Virus record (IMG/VR): IMGVR_UViG_3300007513_000015
Span: 35,127 to 99,126 of that record
DNA: 64,000 bases
From: a virus
Reading direction: 5' to 3' (one strand)
Shown: one piece after another, positions 53,471 through 61,560 of the stretch
Layout: each line of letters opens with the position of its first letter
How positions within the stretch are numbered: the stretch's first letter is position 1
Notes under the pieces: generated by a model
The model's input: the letters and a program-made list of their open reading frames with translations, nothing else
Database searches by the model: none
Told to the model about the DNA's origin: nothing
Position numbers and translations under genes: made by a program

Positions 53471-54130
53471 ATGAAGTTAAGTGAAAATACGATTGACGTT
53501 CTAAAGAATTTTGCGACTATCAATCAATCTATCCTCTTCACCGAGGGTAGTGAATTGAATACTATGAGTGTTCAAAAGAACCTATTGGGTTCTGCTACTG
53601 TAAAGGAGACCTTTCCTAAAGAAGTTGCTATCTATGATTTGAATGAGTTCCTTTCAACTGTATCATTGTTTGATGATCCTGATTTGGAGTTTGGTGACAA
53701 ATCGGTCACTATCACGGATGGCAATTCCAGCACCACATATTGGTTTGCTGATAAGGAAATCATCGTATATCCTACATCGAAGATTGAAATGCCTGAGACC
53801 GAGGTAGACTTCACCCTAACATCTGATGTGTTAGATAAACTCAAGAGGGCGACTGGCACACTATCTGTTCCTGATATGGTTATCAGAAACGAAGATGGTA
53901 AGATTATGGCAGAGGTGCTAGATAAACGTAATGATACAACCAACACATATTCGATTGAGGTAGGAGATTATGATGGTGATGCTAACTTCCGCTTCTACTT
54001 CCTAACAGAGCGTTTGAAGATGCTCCAGAATGACTATGTTGTTAATATCAGTTCTAAGAATATTTCCAAATTCACCTCTGGTGACTTGACTTACTGGATT
54101 GCATTAGAGCAGGATTCATCATATGAGTAA
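53471..54130 (+). CDS. gp45: Sliding clamp gp45
   Basis: 219 residues (T4 228). The start MKLSENTIDVLKNFATINQSILF parallels T4 MKLSKDTTALLKNFATINSGIML; VAIYDLNEFL and VGDYDGDANFRFYF are also typical. It forms a trimeric ring that holds the polymerase and also activates late transcription through gp55. The gene overlaps gp44 by 8 bases. Confidence 0.94.
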   Translation: MKLSENTIDVLKNFATINQSILFTEGSELNTMSVQKNLLGSATVKETFPKEVAIYDLNEFLSTVSLFDDPDLEFGDKSVTITDGNSSTTYWFADKEIIVYPTSKIEMPETEVDFTLTSDVLDKLKRATGTLSVPDMVIRNEDGKIMAEVLDKRNDTTNTYSIEVGDYDGDANFRFYFLTERLKMLQNDYVVNISSKNISKFTSGDLTYWIALEQDSSYE

Positions 54131-55067
54131 AGAAGAGTTTCTATGGGTTGAGAAGTATCGCCCACAGAAGATTGAGGAGTGTATCTTACCAGACTCATTA
54201 AGAGATACTTTTGATGAGTTTATTGAAAATGGTGATATGCCGAATCTTCTGTTGAGTGGTACAGCAGGAACAGGTAAGACTACAGTAGCAAAAGCATTGT
54301 GTAACGAACTAGGTTACACAACCTTACTGATTAATGGTTCTCTTGATAGGAATCTTGATACTCTGAGAAACGAAGTGGCACAGTTCGCCTCCACAGTCTC
54401 CTTTGACGGAGGCAAGAAGTGTGTTATATTAGATGAAGCTGATTACCTCAATCCACAATCGTTCCAGCCCGCTCTGAGGGGGTTTATAGAGCAGTTTTCC
54501 AAGAATGTTAGGTTCATCTTGACTTGTAACTATAAAGACAAGATTATTGAGCCTATCCACTCTAGGACTACATATATCGACTTCCGAACTGGTAAAAAGG
54601 ATATACCAGTGCTGATGGGTGCGTTTATGAATCGCATTATAGATATACTTGATAAAGAGAATATCAATGTAGATTCTAAGCCTGCCTTAGCAGAACTGAT
54701 TAAGAGACATTATCCTGATATGCGTAGAACTCTGAATGAACTCCAGAGATATGCCGCAGGTGGAGTCGTGGATAAAGGTATTCTTGCTAAAGTTGGTGAG
54801 ACTGATATTGATGGTTTGATGAACCATCTAAAGGATAAGAACTTCTCTGATATGAGACAATGGGTGGTAGATAATATTGATGCTGATCCAGTTCGTATTT
54901 TCAGACAAGTATATGATAATATGTATAAGTATTTAGCACCACAGAGTATCCCTCAAGTGGTACTATTAATAGCCGACTATCAGTATAAACAAGCATTCGT
55001 TCAGGATGGTGAGATTAATCTGGTAGCATTTTTAACCGAAGTAATGGTGGAAGCAGAATGGAAGTAA
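54123..55067 (+). CDS. gp44: Clamp loader ATPase gp44
   Basis: 314 residues (T4 319). WVEKYRPQKIEECILP start, Walker A GTAGTGKTT near 45-53, Walker B VILDEADYL near 104, sensor 1 ILTCNYKDKI and the SRC-like HSRTTYIDF box. It loads gp45 together with gp62. It overlaps both the clamp gene and the following MazG-like gene (10 bases). Confidence 0.96.
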   Translation: MSKEEFLWVEKYRPQKIEECILPDSLRDTFDEFIENGDMPNLLLSGTAGTGKTTVAKALCNELGYTTLLINGSLDRNLDTLRNEVAQFASTVSFDGGKKCVILDEADYLNPQSFQPALRGFIEQFSKNVRFILTCNYKDKIIEPIHSRTTYIDFRTGKKDIPVLMGAFMNRIIDILDKENINVDSKPALAELIKRHYPDMRRTLNELQRYAAGGVVDKGILAKVGETDIDGLMNHLKDKNFSDMRQWVVDNIDADPVRIFRQVYDNMYKYLAPQSIPQVVLLIADYQYKQAFVQDGEINLVAFLTEVMVEAEWK

Positions 55068-55354
55068 GCGAAAAAATTGATAAGTGGTTTGATGATCGTG
55101 GAATCACTGAGAATGGCAAAGCAATGGGTCAAGCGATTAAGACACTAGAAGAGACTACAGAACTCTTGGATGCGATTAATCATAATGACCGTGATGATAT
55201 TATGGATGCTATTGGTGATATCTATGTGACGATTCGTGGTGTATGTAAAGTATCTGATTTTTCATTTGACGAATGTGCTGAAAAAGCGTATAATGAGATT
55301 AAAGATCGCACTGGTTATCTAACATCTGAGGGTGTATTTGTGAAGGATAAATAA
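55058..55354 (+). CDS. MazG-like nucleotide pyrophosphohydrolase
   Basis: 98 residues, the size of a single-domain phage MazG. KTLEETTELLDAINHND has the E-x-x-E-[LT] metal motif, and DAIGDIYVTIRGV provides the second acidic D-x-x-x-D set. Family members hydrolyse (d)NTPs to monophosphates and may reset the host nucleotide pool or alarmones. It is placed between gp44 and gp62, so it is co-expressed with replication genes. Confidence 0.85.
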   Translation: MEVSEKIDKWFDDRGITENGKAMGQAIKTLEETTELLDAINHNDRDDIMDAIGDIYVTIRGVCKVSDFSFDECAEKAYNEIKDRTGYLTSEGVFVKDK

Positions 55355-55355
55355 T

Positions 55356-55667
55356 ATGAAAACCGTGAGTGAGAAGGCGGCCAGAGAGTTGGTCAAGAAA
55401 CATAAAGATGTTGTGATTGTTCATACGAAAAAGACTTGTCCAGTGTGTGAGTATTTTGTGCCTGAAGTGTTGCTTCCCATCTTCGGAGATGAGAAGTATA
55501 AACACGTTAAGGTATATGAAATTACGGAAGATATGACTTTCCCCGTTGGCTCCCACCCTGTAACATACTTCTTTAAGAATGGAAAATGTGTGCATCATCC
55601 TTCTGGTTCAGCACCAGAGAAAGCAGTTAGAGATTTAATGGATACATTCTATGGCAGACCTGTTTAA
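55356..55667 (+). CDS. Thioredoxin-fold protein
   Basis: 103 residues with a CPVC active site at 28-31 after a VVIVHTKKT strand, and the cis-proline segment SHPVTYFFKNGK. This is the thioredoxin/glutaredoxin pattern. It likely reduces ribonucleotide reductase or other proteins. It overlaps gp62 by 17 bases, so the two are translationally linked. Confidence 0.86.
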   Translation: MKTVSEKAARELVKKHKDVVIVHTKKTCPVCEYFVPEVLLPIFGDEKYKHVKVYEITEDMTFPVGSHPVTYFFKNGKCVHHPSGSAPEKAVRDLMDTFYGRPV

Positions 55668-56073
55668 AGAGATACTACCAGACATCAACTTCGGCCATAA
55701 GAACCTGATTCGCCAAGGAGATATGGACGAGGCAGAATATGGCCGAAGTTGTTTTATGATTAATCGTGCTTTAAGTATGAATAGTGATACCATTCTATAT
55801 GTAAATGATATGAATGAGCATTATCAATTGGACCCGATGTTACAATATGATTATTATATAAATAGTCTAAGGAAGAAAAAGAGGTGGTCAAAATGGGCTA
55901 AAGCGTCCAAAGCAACCTCTAATCTCGAATTAGTTAAAGACTATTATAATTATAATGAACAGCGGGCCAGGGAAGTTTTAGAACTACTGCCCGAAGAGCA
56001 TATTGAGTATATTCGCTCAAAGATGCAAAGGGGTGGTAATAATGCAATTTCAAAACAGGTATCACAAAAATGA
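55651..56073 (+). CDS. gp62: Clamp loader small subunit gp62
   Basis: 140 residues. MLQYDYYINSLRKKKRWSKWAK in the centre matches the FNYLMAAVPRGKRYGKWAK core of T4 gp62, and the helical C-terminus follows. T4 gp62 is 187 residues, so this is a compact version. The gp45-gp44-gp62-regA order is kept apart from two inserted genes. It overlaps regA by 32 bases. Confidence 0.85.
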   Translation: MADLFKEILPDINFGHKNLIRQGDMDEAEYGRSCFMINRALSMNSDTILYVNDMNEHYQLDPMLQYDYYINSLRKKKRWSKWAKASKATSNLELVKDYYNYNEQRAREVLELLPEEHIEYIRSKMQRGGNNAISKQVSQK

Positions 56074-56470
56074 AGATGTGATGTGGACGCCTGCCGATAT
56101 GGTAGAGATTCGTTTTCGTGAATATGATGATTTTTTGAAAATTAAAGAAACACTCACAAGAATGGGTGTAGCGTCCAACAGAGATAAAATACTTTATCAA
56201 TCAGCACATATACTCCATAAGCAAGGTAGATATTATATTGTCCATTTTAAAGAGTTATTTGCTTTAGATGGTAAAAATACAAACATATCTGATGTCGATA
56301 TAGAGAGAAGAAACGCAATCATAAAATTACTACAGGAATGGAATTTGTTGAATGTTCTTGATGAAACTCAACTTGAACCTATGGGTAATGTTGGACAGTT
56401 TAAGATTATATCCTATAAGGAAAAAAACAATTGGGAATTAGTTCCTAAATACAATATAGGTGTAAAATAA
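56042..56470 (+). CDS. regA: Translational repressor RegA
   Basis: 142 residues from ATG 56042 (GGGGTGG upstream); a TTG at 56003 is rejected. FLKIKETLTRMGVASNRDKILYQSAHILHKQGRYYIVHFKELFALDG corresponds closely to T4 RegA, as do the end FKIISYKEKNNWELVPKYNIG. RegA binds the start regions of early mRNAs and blocks translation. The protein has about 19 extra N-terminal residues before the T4-equivalent MVEIRF start. Confidence 0.93.
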   Translation: MQFQNRYHKNEDVMWTPADMVEIRFREYDDFLKIKETLTRMGVASNRDKILYQSAHILHKQGRYYIVHFKELFALDGKNTNISDVDIERRNAIIKLLQEWNLLNVLDETQLEPMGNVGQFKIISYKEKNNWELVPKYNIGVK

Positions 56471-56492
56471 TAAAAAGTTTGGAGTTTATATA

Positions 56493-57836
56493 ATGAGTAA
56501 GAAGTTTGAGAAGATTTGGTCGCTCCCTCACAACGACATATTGAAATGCGTGATGGATGGTCCTGACAATTTTTTAAGATACGATACCACTGACCAAGAC
56601 GATGAGACTTTTTTCTATAATGTAATTGCCAACGCAGACCAATCATACAGAGATGAAATAGACGATATATATTTTGCCAAAGATTTCCATTATAAATTCG
56701 CAGGCACTAATAGGCGATATGGAGATGTTATGGGCAAGAATGCCACTGACTACCAGATAGATAAACTATTCGAGATACAGGAGAAGTGGGGAATCCCCGC
56801 ATCACTGACTCTTAATCAAGAAACACATCCTACCGAAATCATAATAGACCCAGATATCAGAAAACAATTTGTCAATTTTATTGGCGAGTTTTATGAGCGT
56901 GGTCTAAGAGTTTGTACCATCAGTAATATACACTTGATGGGAACTGGAATTCTCCAGAAGAACTTTCCCGAAATGAATTGGAAAAATACTGTTAATCATA
57001 TTGTAGGGAATGCCCAACAAATGGTTGACCTACACGTCCTTGGTTACAACTACATCCAACTTGATAGACAACTTAATAGGAATATATCTCAATTGAGACG
57101 TGTATCCAGAGTGGCAAAAGAGAGGGAAATTAAAACCTTTCTCTTAGCATCCGAAGGGTGTATGCCTTTTTGTCCATTCAAAGAAGAACACGATACAGTA
57201 CAACCGTGGATTGGCTCGAATCAGGGCAAAAGTTATTTTGGTACTCTGAATGCGATATCCTGTAACAAATGGCGATTCCCAGAAAGATGGGGTCAACCTC
57301 CTCGAATTGGTACGTCTTGTGTCTGGGACACTAATGCACGATTTGATATGTATAATGAGTTGGTCGATGTTTTCAAATTATCTGGACGATTGATAAAAGG
57401 ACTACAGGGTGCTTCAGAATCATCACGAGGTGTTTGGTCATATATCGATAAGAAGGCCGATAAGATTTTCATTGCCAAAAACTTTGAAGATGTATATAAT
57501 AATGGTCAAGGATTTTTGAGCAATTGGAATGGACTGGGATATGTTACTATAGACCCTTCCCAAGAACACGACTATTTCCTAGGTTATCCCGGAGTTGGTG
57601 AAAGGTGCAAAGAATATTTCGATTCAATAGACCATCCTTATAAAACCGAGGCGGGGGAGAAAATGTGTAAAGCCCTTCCTAATTGTAAGAACCAGTGTTA
57701 TGATTGTCATTTATGTGAAGATGCCTACGGCTATGACCATTTCGATTCATTAGCACAGGTTAATAGAACAGAAAATTCTGATTATACGAGAGAAAATCTA
57801 AAGAATATTTCAGAGAAAAGCAAAATTGGAATTTAG
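56493..57836 (+). CDS. U32-peptidase-like Fe-S protein (UbiU/TrhP-like), tentative
   Basis: 447 residues. After a barrel-like middle (HVLGYNYIQLDRQLNRNISQLRRV) comes LASEGCMPFCPFKEEH, resembling the 'E-G-C-x-x-x-C-P-[FY]-[RK]-x-x-H' site in U32-family and related proteins that hold an Fe-S cluster and act on tRNA hydroxylation or ubiquinone synthesis. Further Cys follow (ISCNKW), and a C-terminal C-x6-C-x3-C-x2-C-x2-C cluster (around 408-424) could hold a second cluster. It follows regA by 22 bases. The U32 assignment is by motif only, and the biochemical role in a phage is unknown. Confidence 0.6.
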   Translation: MSKKFEKIWSLPHNDILKCVMDGPDNFLRYDTTDQDDETFFYNVIANADQSYRDEIDDIYFAKDFHYKFAGTNRRYGDVMGKNATDYQIDKLFEIQEKWGIPASLTLNQETHPTEIIIDPDIRKQFVNFIGEFYERGLRVCTISNIHLMGTGILQKNFPEMNWKNTVNHIVGNAQQMVDLHVLGYNYIQLDRQLNRNISQLRRVSRVAKEREIKTFLLASEGCMPFCPFKEEHDTVQPWIGSNQGKSYFGTLNAISCNKWRFPERWGQPPRIGTSCVWDTNARFDMYNELVDVFKLSGRLIKGLQGASESSRGVWSYIDKKADKIFIAKNFEDVYNNGQGFLSNWNGLGYVTIDPSQEHDYFLGYPGVGERCKEYFDSIDHPYKTEAGEKMCKALPNCKNQCYDCHLCEDAYGYDHFDSLAQVNRTENSDYTRENLKNISEKSKIGI

Positions 57837-57862
57837 TTCCTAAATATAATATAGGATCACGA

Positions 57863-57881
57863 TATAAATAACACATAAATA
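57863..57881 (+). promoter_or_regulatory. Late promoter for the small late genes
   Basis: TATAAATA (57863-57870), with a CATAAATA variant at 57874-57881, 43 bases upstream of the small membrane protein gene. Confidence 0.72.
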
Positions 57882-57912
57882 ATAGACAATTCTAATATAA
57901 GGAATAGTCTCT

Positions 57913-58308
57913 ATGCAATGTGAAACAAGTAAGTGGTGTGGTTGGTTAACAGCAATATCACAAGTAGCAGTAGCAACAGTTATTGTGTTTGCTGGTTTAG
58001 TTGTTAATACTCATATGGAGTCTTGGACAAAATCATTTGAACGTGGCGCAGATGATTTACATTCTATTAGAGAAAATATGAATTCAATAGCATATTCGAT
58101 GGAGTCAATCAATCAAGATATGGAGGATATTAAGACTCGAATGGAAGTGATGGCAAATATTGGTCACGATATGAATACGAATGTTGCCGCTATTGAGCAA
58201 GATATTACAATACTAAATAACCAGATAAATACAATGAATTATAGTGTTGGTGGAATACAAAGAAGATTCAGCCCTAATGGGATGATGAGAAGTTTTATGC
58301 CTTTTTAG
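57913..58308 (+). CDS. Membrane-anchored coiled-coil protein
   Basis: 131 residues: a short Cys-containing start, one membrane segment (about 13-33, TAISQVAVATVIVFAGLVV), then a long helical region with repeated Met/Ile heptads (ENMNSIAYSMESINQDMEDI...). This layout is like a transmembrane signalling or virion-internal anchor. It is expressed late by its promoter. No family is recognised. Confidence 0.65.
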   Translation: MQCETSKWCGWLTAISQVAVATVIVFAGLVVNTHMESWTKSFERGADDLHSIRENMNSIAYSMESINQDMEDIKTRMEVMANIGHDMNTNVAAIEQDITILNNQINTMNYSVGGIQRRFSPNGMMRSFMPF

Positions 58309-58317
58309 GAGATAGAT

Positions 58318-59025
58318 ATGGCAGATTCAGAACAAGGTGAAATTGAAATTGAAGATTTTGATTGGGGATTCTCATTTTCAGATACAGATGATGGAGATTT
58401 AACCAGTGTAGTTCAACAGACTACAGAACAAGTATCAGCCGACCTTGGGCCGATTATTAAAAAGTTGGATGCTATTATCGCTCTAATTCCTTCTGATGGA
58501 ATTGAGAATTCGGAAACAGTAGATGTTGATTTGAGTGGTCTTGATAACAAACTAGACCAGATTTTAGCGTTGGAAAAGGTTGATGCCTTGACTGCTGGTG
58601 ATATGCCAGATATGACGCCAATCGAAGAAAAGTTGGATGAGATATTAGCGAAAGATACAACCGTTAATGCTCCAGAAGTTAATGTTGATTTAACATCAAT
58701 CACAGAGAAACTTGAAACGATTGAAACACAAGTAGGAGAAGTGCGTGATTTGGATTTTGACGGAAATAGTAGCGTTGATTTTGGGGATGTTAATAACAAT
58801 CTTGCTGATCTCTTGGCGCGACAAGAAACAGTTGAAGAGGAACTTGAGTTAAAGAAGCAAGAATTTGAAGATTTCAAGAGCAAGAAGTTAAAGGCACTCG
58901 AAAAGTTAATTGTACCTCTGTTGAAGAACTTGAAGAGTAATCCTGACAAAGCATATATTCACTGGCCAAATCGTTCTGGTGTAATCGATGCTCAAATTAG
59001 TAAAATATTGAGTATTACAAGATAA
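58318..59025 (+). CDS. Conserved T4-like phage protein of unknown function
   Basis: 235 residues. An acidic N-terminus, then repeated 'L-x-x-I-x-x-K-L-D-x-I-L' helices (three or more), and a C-terminal LKALEKLIVPLLKNLKSNPDKAYIHWPNRS / ISKILSITR segment that recurs at the C-terminus of uncharacterised proteins in marine T4-like phages. It is probably an oligomeric helical structural or assembly protein. It follows the membrane protein by 9 bases under the same late promoter. Confidence 0.75.
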   Translation: MADSEQGEIEIEDFDWGFSFSDTDDGDLTSVVQQTTEQVSADLGPIIKKLDAIIALIPSDGIENSETVDVDLSGLDNKLDQILALEKVDALTAGDMPDMTPIEEKLDEILAKDTTVNAPEVNVDLTSITEKLETIETQVGEVRDLDFDGNSSVDFGDVNNNLADLLARQETVEEELELKKQEFEDFKSKKLKALEKLIVPLLKNLKSNPDKAYIHWPNRSGVIDAQISKILSITR

Positions 59026-59050
59026 TTAATAAACAATAGGAATTTATATT

Positions 59051-59260
59051 ATGGCAGAAAAAATTTATCATTATATGTCAACCGAGCCAAAATTAGAAGC
59101 TAGACATTACCATTCATTTAAAAAAGGTGGTGCAAACTATACCGATTTTGAATGTGGTAAGTGTAGTGGACGCTGGGCAAAACAAGACTTCAACCGCAAT
59201 GCTGTATATAAAATAACTTGCCCAGAATGTGGTCATAGGGAGATTCCATATATTGTTTGA
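59051..59260 (+). CDS. Small zinc-ribbon-like protein
   Basis: 69 residues with paired Cys: FECGKCSGRW (C-x2-C) and ITCPECGHRE (C-x2-C), spaced as in a zinc ribbon. The N-terminal half is basic and aromatic. It could bind nucleic acid or a protein partner. It ends the plus-strand block; the next gene is convergent. Confidence 0.72.
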   Translation: MAEKIYHYMSTEPKLEARHYHSFKKGGANYTDFECGKCSGRWAKQDFNRNAVYKITCPECGHREIPYIV

Positions 59261-59280
59261 GTATAATGCGAAAGTCAAGC

Positions 59281-59303
59281 AAAAAGGGGGAAATTAATCC
59301 CCC
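59281..59303 (-). terminator. Intrinsic terminator for the minus-strand small gene
   Basis: Read on the minus strand: stem GGGGGA/TCCCCC (59286-59291 with 59298-59303) followed by five T (59285-59281), just after the stop of the 59312-59533 gene. Confidence 0.85.
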
Positions 59304-59311
59304 AGTTGATG

Positions 59312-59533
59312 CTAAATTTTCCAGACTCGGATGCCTTTTATACCACTTTCAACACACACTCTTGATGATGTCTTGAAAAGTGGTGTTGCAGGGCGGGACT
59401 TTGGATTAGCCAACTCGTGTTCAGGAACAAAAAAACTATCTCCTGAATTTAGTTGATGCCACGGATACTTGCCTGTGCCAGTTCCGTATTTACTTGCAGG
59501 TATTTTAACACCTGTGTCTACTTGGTATGCCAT
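59312..59533 (-). CDS. Small conserved marine-phage-type protein (DUF7303-like)
   Basis: 73 residues from ATG 59533, chosen because AAGGAGATATA precedes it; an upstream in-frame ATG at 59563 lies beyond this site. The sequence has 'GVKIP' then KYPWHQLNSGDSFFVPEHE, a pattern in small proteins of many marine phages and of unknown function. It has its own sigma70 promoter and terminator, so it is an independent early unit set between late blocks. Confidence 0.72.
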   Translation of the reverse strand: MAYQVDTGVKIPASKYGTGTGKYPWHQLNSGDSFFVPEHELANPKSRPATPLFKTSSRVCVESGIKGIRVWKI

Positions 59534-59647
59534 TATATCTCCTTGAGGCAATTTGCCTCTCATTATACCGTTCTTCTAAAACAAAATTGTCTTAAAAGTA
59601 TATTCAAACAATAAACATATAAACTTTATTATTTAAATATGTAACAT

Positions 59648-59676
59648 ATTATATCATAAACACAAGCACAAGTCAA
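59648..59676 (-). promoter_or_regulatory. Sigma70-type promoter on the minus strand
   Basis: On the minus strand TTGACT (59676-59671), 17-base spacer, TATAAT (59653-59648), 115 bases before the ATG at 59533. The 59564-59731 gap otherwise holds only AT-rich sequence and an AACTA-type simple repeat near 59722-59742. Confidence 0.75.
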
Positions 59677-59731
59677 GCAAATAAACAGGAATAATTAGGA
59701 AAAAATATATTCGTGAAGTAAAACTAACTAA

Positions 59732-60187
59732 CTAACTAATTATTTTAAACAACATACTGTCTGGATTTGATAGCATTAAACCAATGAAAATAGAACCACC
59801 AACGATAATCCATCTCCATTTCTCTAATACTGCAACTCTTTGGTCTAATTGATATCTGATGGCTCGCATTTCGTTGAGCATTTTGTTTTCTGAAATCACT
59901 TGGTGTTCTCTTAATTCTCTAGTATTTGTGGTTATTCTTGAATGTAATTCTTTGAGGTCATTATCCCACTCTTTACGGCGAGATTCTAAAGTAACAAAAA
60001 TATCATTATCAGTTTCTTCTGCCTTTTGAAGTTTAGTTTCTTGTTGAACAAGCATACCCTTTAACGATACTGTTATATCGGTTAATTTTTCAATTGCTAC
60101 TTCTAGTCGCTGGTGAATATGCTCACTTTGTTTAGCCTCTTTTTTGAGTAAAGCAACATCTGTTTGAAGTTTTTGTAAATCTGACAT
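59732..60187 (-). CDS. Coiled-coil protein with C-terminal membrane anchor
   Basis: 151 residues: a long heptad-patterned helix (1-125) and one membrane segment (about 126-142, WIIVGGSIFIGLML). It lies at the distal end of the lysis-like operon, after the o-spanin. A similar helix-then-membrane design is seen at 29629. A role in lysis timing or membrane scaffolding is plausible; no family is identified. Confidence 0.68.
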   Translation of the reverse strand: MSDLQKLQTDVALLKKEAKQSEHIHQRLEVAIEKLTDITVSLKGMLVQQETKLQKAEETDNDIFVTLESRRKEWDNDLKELHSRITTNTRELREHQVISENKMLNEMRAIRYQLDQRVAVLEKWRWIIVGGSIFIGLMLSNPDSMLFKIIS

Positions 60188-60208
60188 AACTATATTTATC
60201 CGTAGTTA

Positions 60209-60592
60209 TTACTCAACTACATCTGAAGCCTCTGTTGTGGGCTGTGGGTCTGATGGCTCATAATATTCTTTATATGCCAATAAGAGTTGTCTTTGTTCTG
60301 CAAGTTTGTTTCTTATGTCAGTATAGTTTATTTGTATTTTTTCATATCCAGTATCTTCTACAGCAAACAGGGCATACTCACCGCCTGCTGATTTGATTCT
60401 TTCAAATATTTCAGCTGCGTTATCTTTTGTGATAACAATCCATTCAATGTCTTGCAATTTTAGTGGGTCTGGATTTGGTAGATTAAGTGGTGTCTTTGAA
60501 ACTTCAATTGTTGTTACTTGTATTTCTTGTACACTCTCTGAACAGCTTGATAAAAATACTGCAAGTAGTCCTAGAAGTAGGATGTTTTTCAT
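60209..60592 (-). CDS. Probable o-spanin-like lipoprotein
   Basis: 127 residues from ATG 60592, which has GGAG 6 bases upstream; ATGs at 60622 and 60604 add no useful signal. A lipoprotein signal ends in LAVFLSSC, giving lipid attachment at Cys17 of this start. The mature part begins SESVQEIQ, with a Pro-rich NLPNPDPLKL segment, then an acidic end. It directly follows the i-spanin-like gene, as in Rz/Rz1 pairs that fuse inner and outer membranes at lysis. It is longer than Rz1, so the assignment rests on lipobox, proline content and neighbour. Confidence 0.68.
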   Translation of the reverse strand: MKNILLLGLLAVFLSSCSESVQEIQVTTIEVSKTPLNLPNPDPLKLQDIEWIVITKDNAAEIFERIKSAGGEYALFAVEDTGYEKIQINYTDIRNKLAEQRQLLLAYKEYYEPSDPQPTTEASDVVE

Positions 60593-60608
60593 TTTATTCT
60601 CCATAATA

Positions 60609-61070
60609 TTATTTAGGTACATAATTCGGGTTTGCCAATCGAGGGCAGTCTAAATTTGCTTGTGATTTCTTTGTAACTGCAATTTCTTCTTCAGTAAGTG
60701 GTGAACCAGAAGCAATCTCCATACACCTTTTTGCGTTACCTCTTTCCTTGTTTACTATCTTTACGACTAATGCTGGTCTTGCCTCTGCGAGTTGACCGAA
60801 ATCGTGTTCTGATAACTTTTTAATTAGAACATCTTTATCTGATTGCAAAGCATCTCTATTATCTCGAACCTCGCCCAATGTAGTTCTGACTTTTTCAAAA
60901 TCTTCGGCTTGTTGTTTGATAGTCGCTTCGTTTTGTTCAACAGCACCTTCTAATTTAGTAGTATTGATTTTTAAAGTAGCATTGTCTGCTCGAAGTTTCT
61001 GCACATACACATATCCGCCGCCAGCAACACTAACGATTAATAAAAAGATTATTAATTTAACTTGAAACAT
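60609..61070 (-). CDS. Probable i-spanin (Rz-like)
   Basis: 153 residues: an N-terminal membrane anchor (about 5-23, KLIIFLLIVSVAGGGYVYV), a coiled coil (25-90), then EHDFGQLAEARPALVVKIVNKERGNAKRCMEIASG with a Cys that could form a dimer disulphide. This is the usual shape of inner-membrane spanins and a pattern common in marine phages. It starts in a TAATG overlap with the ACP gene and ends 16 bases before the start of the lipoprotein. Confidence 0.8.
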   Translation of the reverse strand: MFQVKLIIFLLIVSVAGGGYVYVQKLRADNATLKINTTKLEGAVEQNEATIKQQAEDFEKVRTTLGEVRDNRDALQSDKDVLIKKLSEHDFGQLAEARPALVVKIVNKERGNAKRCMEIASGSPLTEEEIAVTKKSQANLDCPRLANPNYVPK

Positions 61071-61285
61071 TAGTTATTAATGATATCAAAGATATCTTGT
61101 ACTGTTTCAATTGTGCCAGCTTCTTCGTCAGTAATAGGACGATTCCATTTCTTTCCAACTTCAATGATTACTTCTAAATTAGTCCAATCATCTGAGTCTA
61201 AATCGTCTATTAAATGTGAAGTCGGTGATATTTCACTTACATCTACATCTAATTTTTCACTTAAATATTTTATTAATTCTTCCAT
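61070..61285 (-). CDS. Acyl carrier protein-like
   Basis: 71 residues, acidic, the size and helical pattern of an ACP: LSEKLDVDVSEISPTSHLIDDLDSDDWTNLEVIIEVGKKW. The carrier serine would be Ser31 in D-S-D-D, where the standard site is D-S-L; the Leu-to-Asp change is unusual but the Asp-Ser pair is kept. A holo-ACP carries acyl chains on phosphopantetheine. It is joined by TAATG overlaps to the membrane protein before it and the i-spanin after it, and lies two genes from a lipase, so it may take part in membrane lipid remodelling. Confidence 0.75.
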   Translation of the reverse strand: MEELIKYLSEKLDVDVSEISPTSHLIDDLDSDDWTNLEVIIEVGKKWNRPITDEEAGTIETVQDIFDIINN

Positions 61286-61560
61286 TATTTCTCCAATTTT
61301 TCTAATCGTTTTTCAAGTTCATCAATCTTTTTAGTAACATATGGATACTTCTTTCTCCAAGCATCTTCTGGTTGTTCTAACCAAGTCCAACCAAATCGTT
61401 CAACGAGATAGTCTACACTTCTGTCGAACTTAGAATATAACCAAAGACCTATTCTTGTGCCTTTAAAGTATGTTGAAAACGCCAGACCGAATAGAGAACC
61501 AACTAATGCAGTATAAATCCACAGACGATTTGACGCCATTTGTTCTATCATTTCCCACAT
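61285..61560 (-). CDS. Small membrane protein of the lysis-like operon
   Basis: 91 residues with one hydrophobic segment (about 13-31, LWIYTALVGSLFGLAFSTY), then a basic amphipathic part and a C-terminal charged helix (KKIDELEKRLEKLEK). The aromatic EDAWRKKYPYV segment is conserved-looking. TAATG overlaps join it to the lipase upstream and the ACP downstream. It may anchor or regulate the lipase/ACP; a holin or anti-holin role is also possible. Confidence 0.65.
   Translation of the reverse strand: MWEMIEQMASNRLWIYTALVGSLFGLAFSTYFKGTRIGLWLYSKFDRSVDYLVERFGWTWLEQPEDAWRKKYPYVTKKIDELEKRLEKLEK

Noticed and set aside
56003-56041. TTG start for RegA at 56003
   Set aside because: It lies deep in gp62 without a ribosome site; ATG 56042 has GGGGTGG upstream.
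59722-59745. AACTA simple repeat as an attachment site or origin
   Set aside because: Four short imperfect units at the end of a gene, too small to support a function.
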